From NCBI GenBank assembly GCA_002163005.1, contig MAAF01000106.1:26950-90949 (forward strand): a stretch of 64,000 bases of DNA, given 5' to 3'. Positions 63,944 to 64,000 of the stretch are shown one piece after another; position 1 is the stretch's first letter; each line of letters opens with the position of its first letter. The position numbers and the translations under genes were made by a program. This DNA is from Colwellia psychrerythraea (GTDB taxonomy: Bacteria; Pseudomonadota; Gammaproteobacteria; Enterobacterales; Alteromonadaceae). A model generated the notes under the pieces. It was not told the origin of the DNA. It saw only the letters and a program-made list of their open reading frames with translations, and made no database searches.

Positions 63944-64000
63944 TTACTGTCGAACTTGGCCATCACCATAAACAACAAATTTCTCAGTAGTTAACGCTTC
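63944..64000 (-). CDS. Tandem micro-ORF peptide, copy 4 (cut by window edge)
   Basis: The last 19 codons of a fourth copy are visible, with central segment KFVVY (K16, V18, Y20). Its start would fall at about 64027, outside the window. Confidence 0.5.
   Translation of the reverse strand, partial: EALTTEKFVVYGDGQVRQ

Larger units (their letters stand above)
63638..64000. repeat. 102-bp tandem repeat array, at least 3.5 copies
   Basis: CTGTCGAACTTGGCCATCAC begins at 63641, 63743, 63845 and 63947, an exact period of 102 bp. The array leaves the window at the right edge. Copies differ at only five positions, all within the same inner 26 bp; the 18-bp spacers between peptide frames are identical. 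Confidence 0.95.

Noticed and set aside
63638..64000. CRISPR array
   Set aside because: The whole 102-bp unit is repeated with no unique spacers, and the changes fall inside an open frame.

Overview
The window looks like the chromosome of a marine gammaproteobacterium of the Alteromonadales, most like Colwellia or a close relative. This is inferred from AT-rich coding style, the classical ilvLGMEDA order, the protein families present and families of intergenic palindromes. No rRNA or tRNA gene was seen.

Region 1 (1-23.6 kb) is a nitrogen/carbon salvage island. At the left edge are two enzymes of the beta-hydroxyaspartate cycle (bhcC, cut by the window edge, and bhcD). After a few unlinked genes (GNAT, RidA, AraC, PEBP) come a Tsx-like outer-membrane channel and a divergent glyoxylate aminotransferase. 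Then a long minus-strand run encodes the full route from guanine/xanthine to glyoxylate: xdhABC, allantoinase, allantoicase, OHCU decarboxylase, HIU hydrolase, ureidoglycolate lyase, guanine deaminase, a membrane urate oxidase with a cytochrome c tail (PuuD) and malate synthase G. A RutR-like TetR regulator closes the run. Near-identical palindromes (TTGACAC-NN-GTGTCAA type) lie upstream of xdhA and between the tsx-like and aminotransferase genes, and closely resemble the E. coli RutR operator. Purine carbon would enter as glyoxylate and leave through malate synthase, transamination to glycine, and the beta-hydroxyaspartate cycle.

Region 2 (23.9-39.7 kb) holds a HupE/UreJ-like membrane protein with an anchored partner, a Cus-type copper/silver efflux operon (Met/His/Cys-rich protein, CusC, CusB with fused metal domains, CusA, then a solute-binding protein), a diheme cytochrome lipoprotein, an ECF sigma factor, a secreted M6 metalloprotease and a small membrane protein, separated by gene-poor, partly decayed stretches.

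Region 3 (39.7-58.7 kb) is branched-chain amino acid synthesis: ilvL-G-M-E-D-A with a readable attenuator, and ilvY/ilvC with an IlvY-type operator. Between them comM is split by a 7.27-kb AT-rich element (47117-54384). The element carries a large serine recombinase next to its right end, a MobV-like relaxase, a RepL-like winged-helix initiator behind four iterons spaced 22/22/33 bp, and unknown exported cargo proteins. It looks like a plasmid replicon that integrates site-specifically into comM over a 4-bp TTAA overlap.

Region 4 (58.7-64 kb) has QmcA/NfeD-type genes, a periplasmic binding protein, a YegD-type Hsp70 and a conserved hypothetical gene. It ends in an array of 102-bp tandem repeats running off the right edge. 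Each unit encodes, on the minus strand, a complete 27-residue peptide with its own start, stop and weak ribosome-binding site. Three of the residue positions vary and all sit in one short segment. This peptide array and the comM element are the two least explained things in the window.
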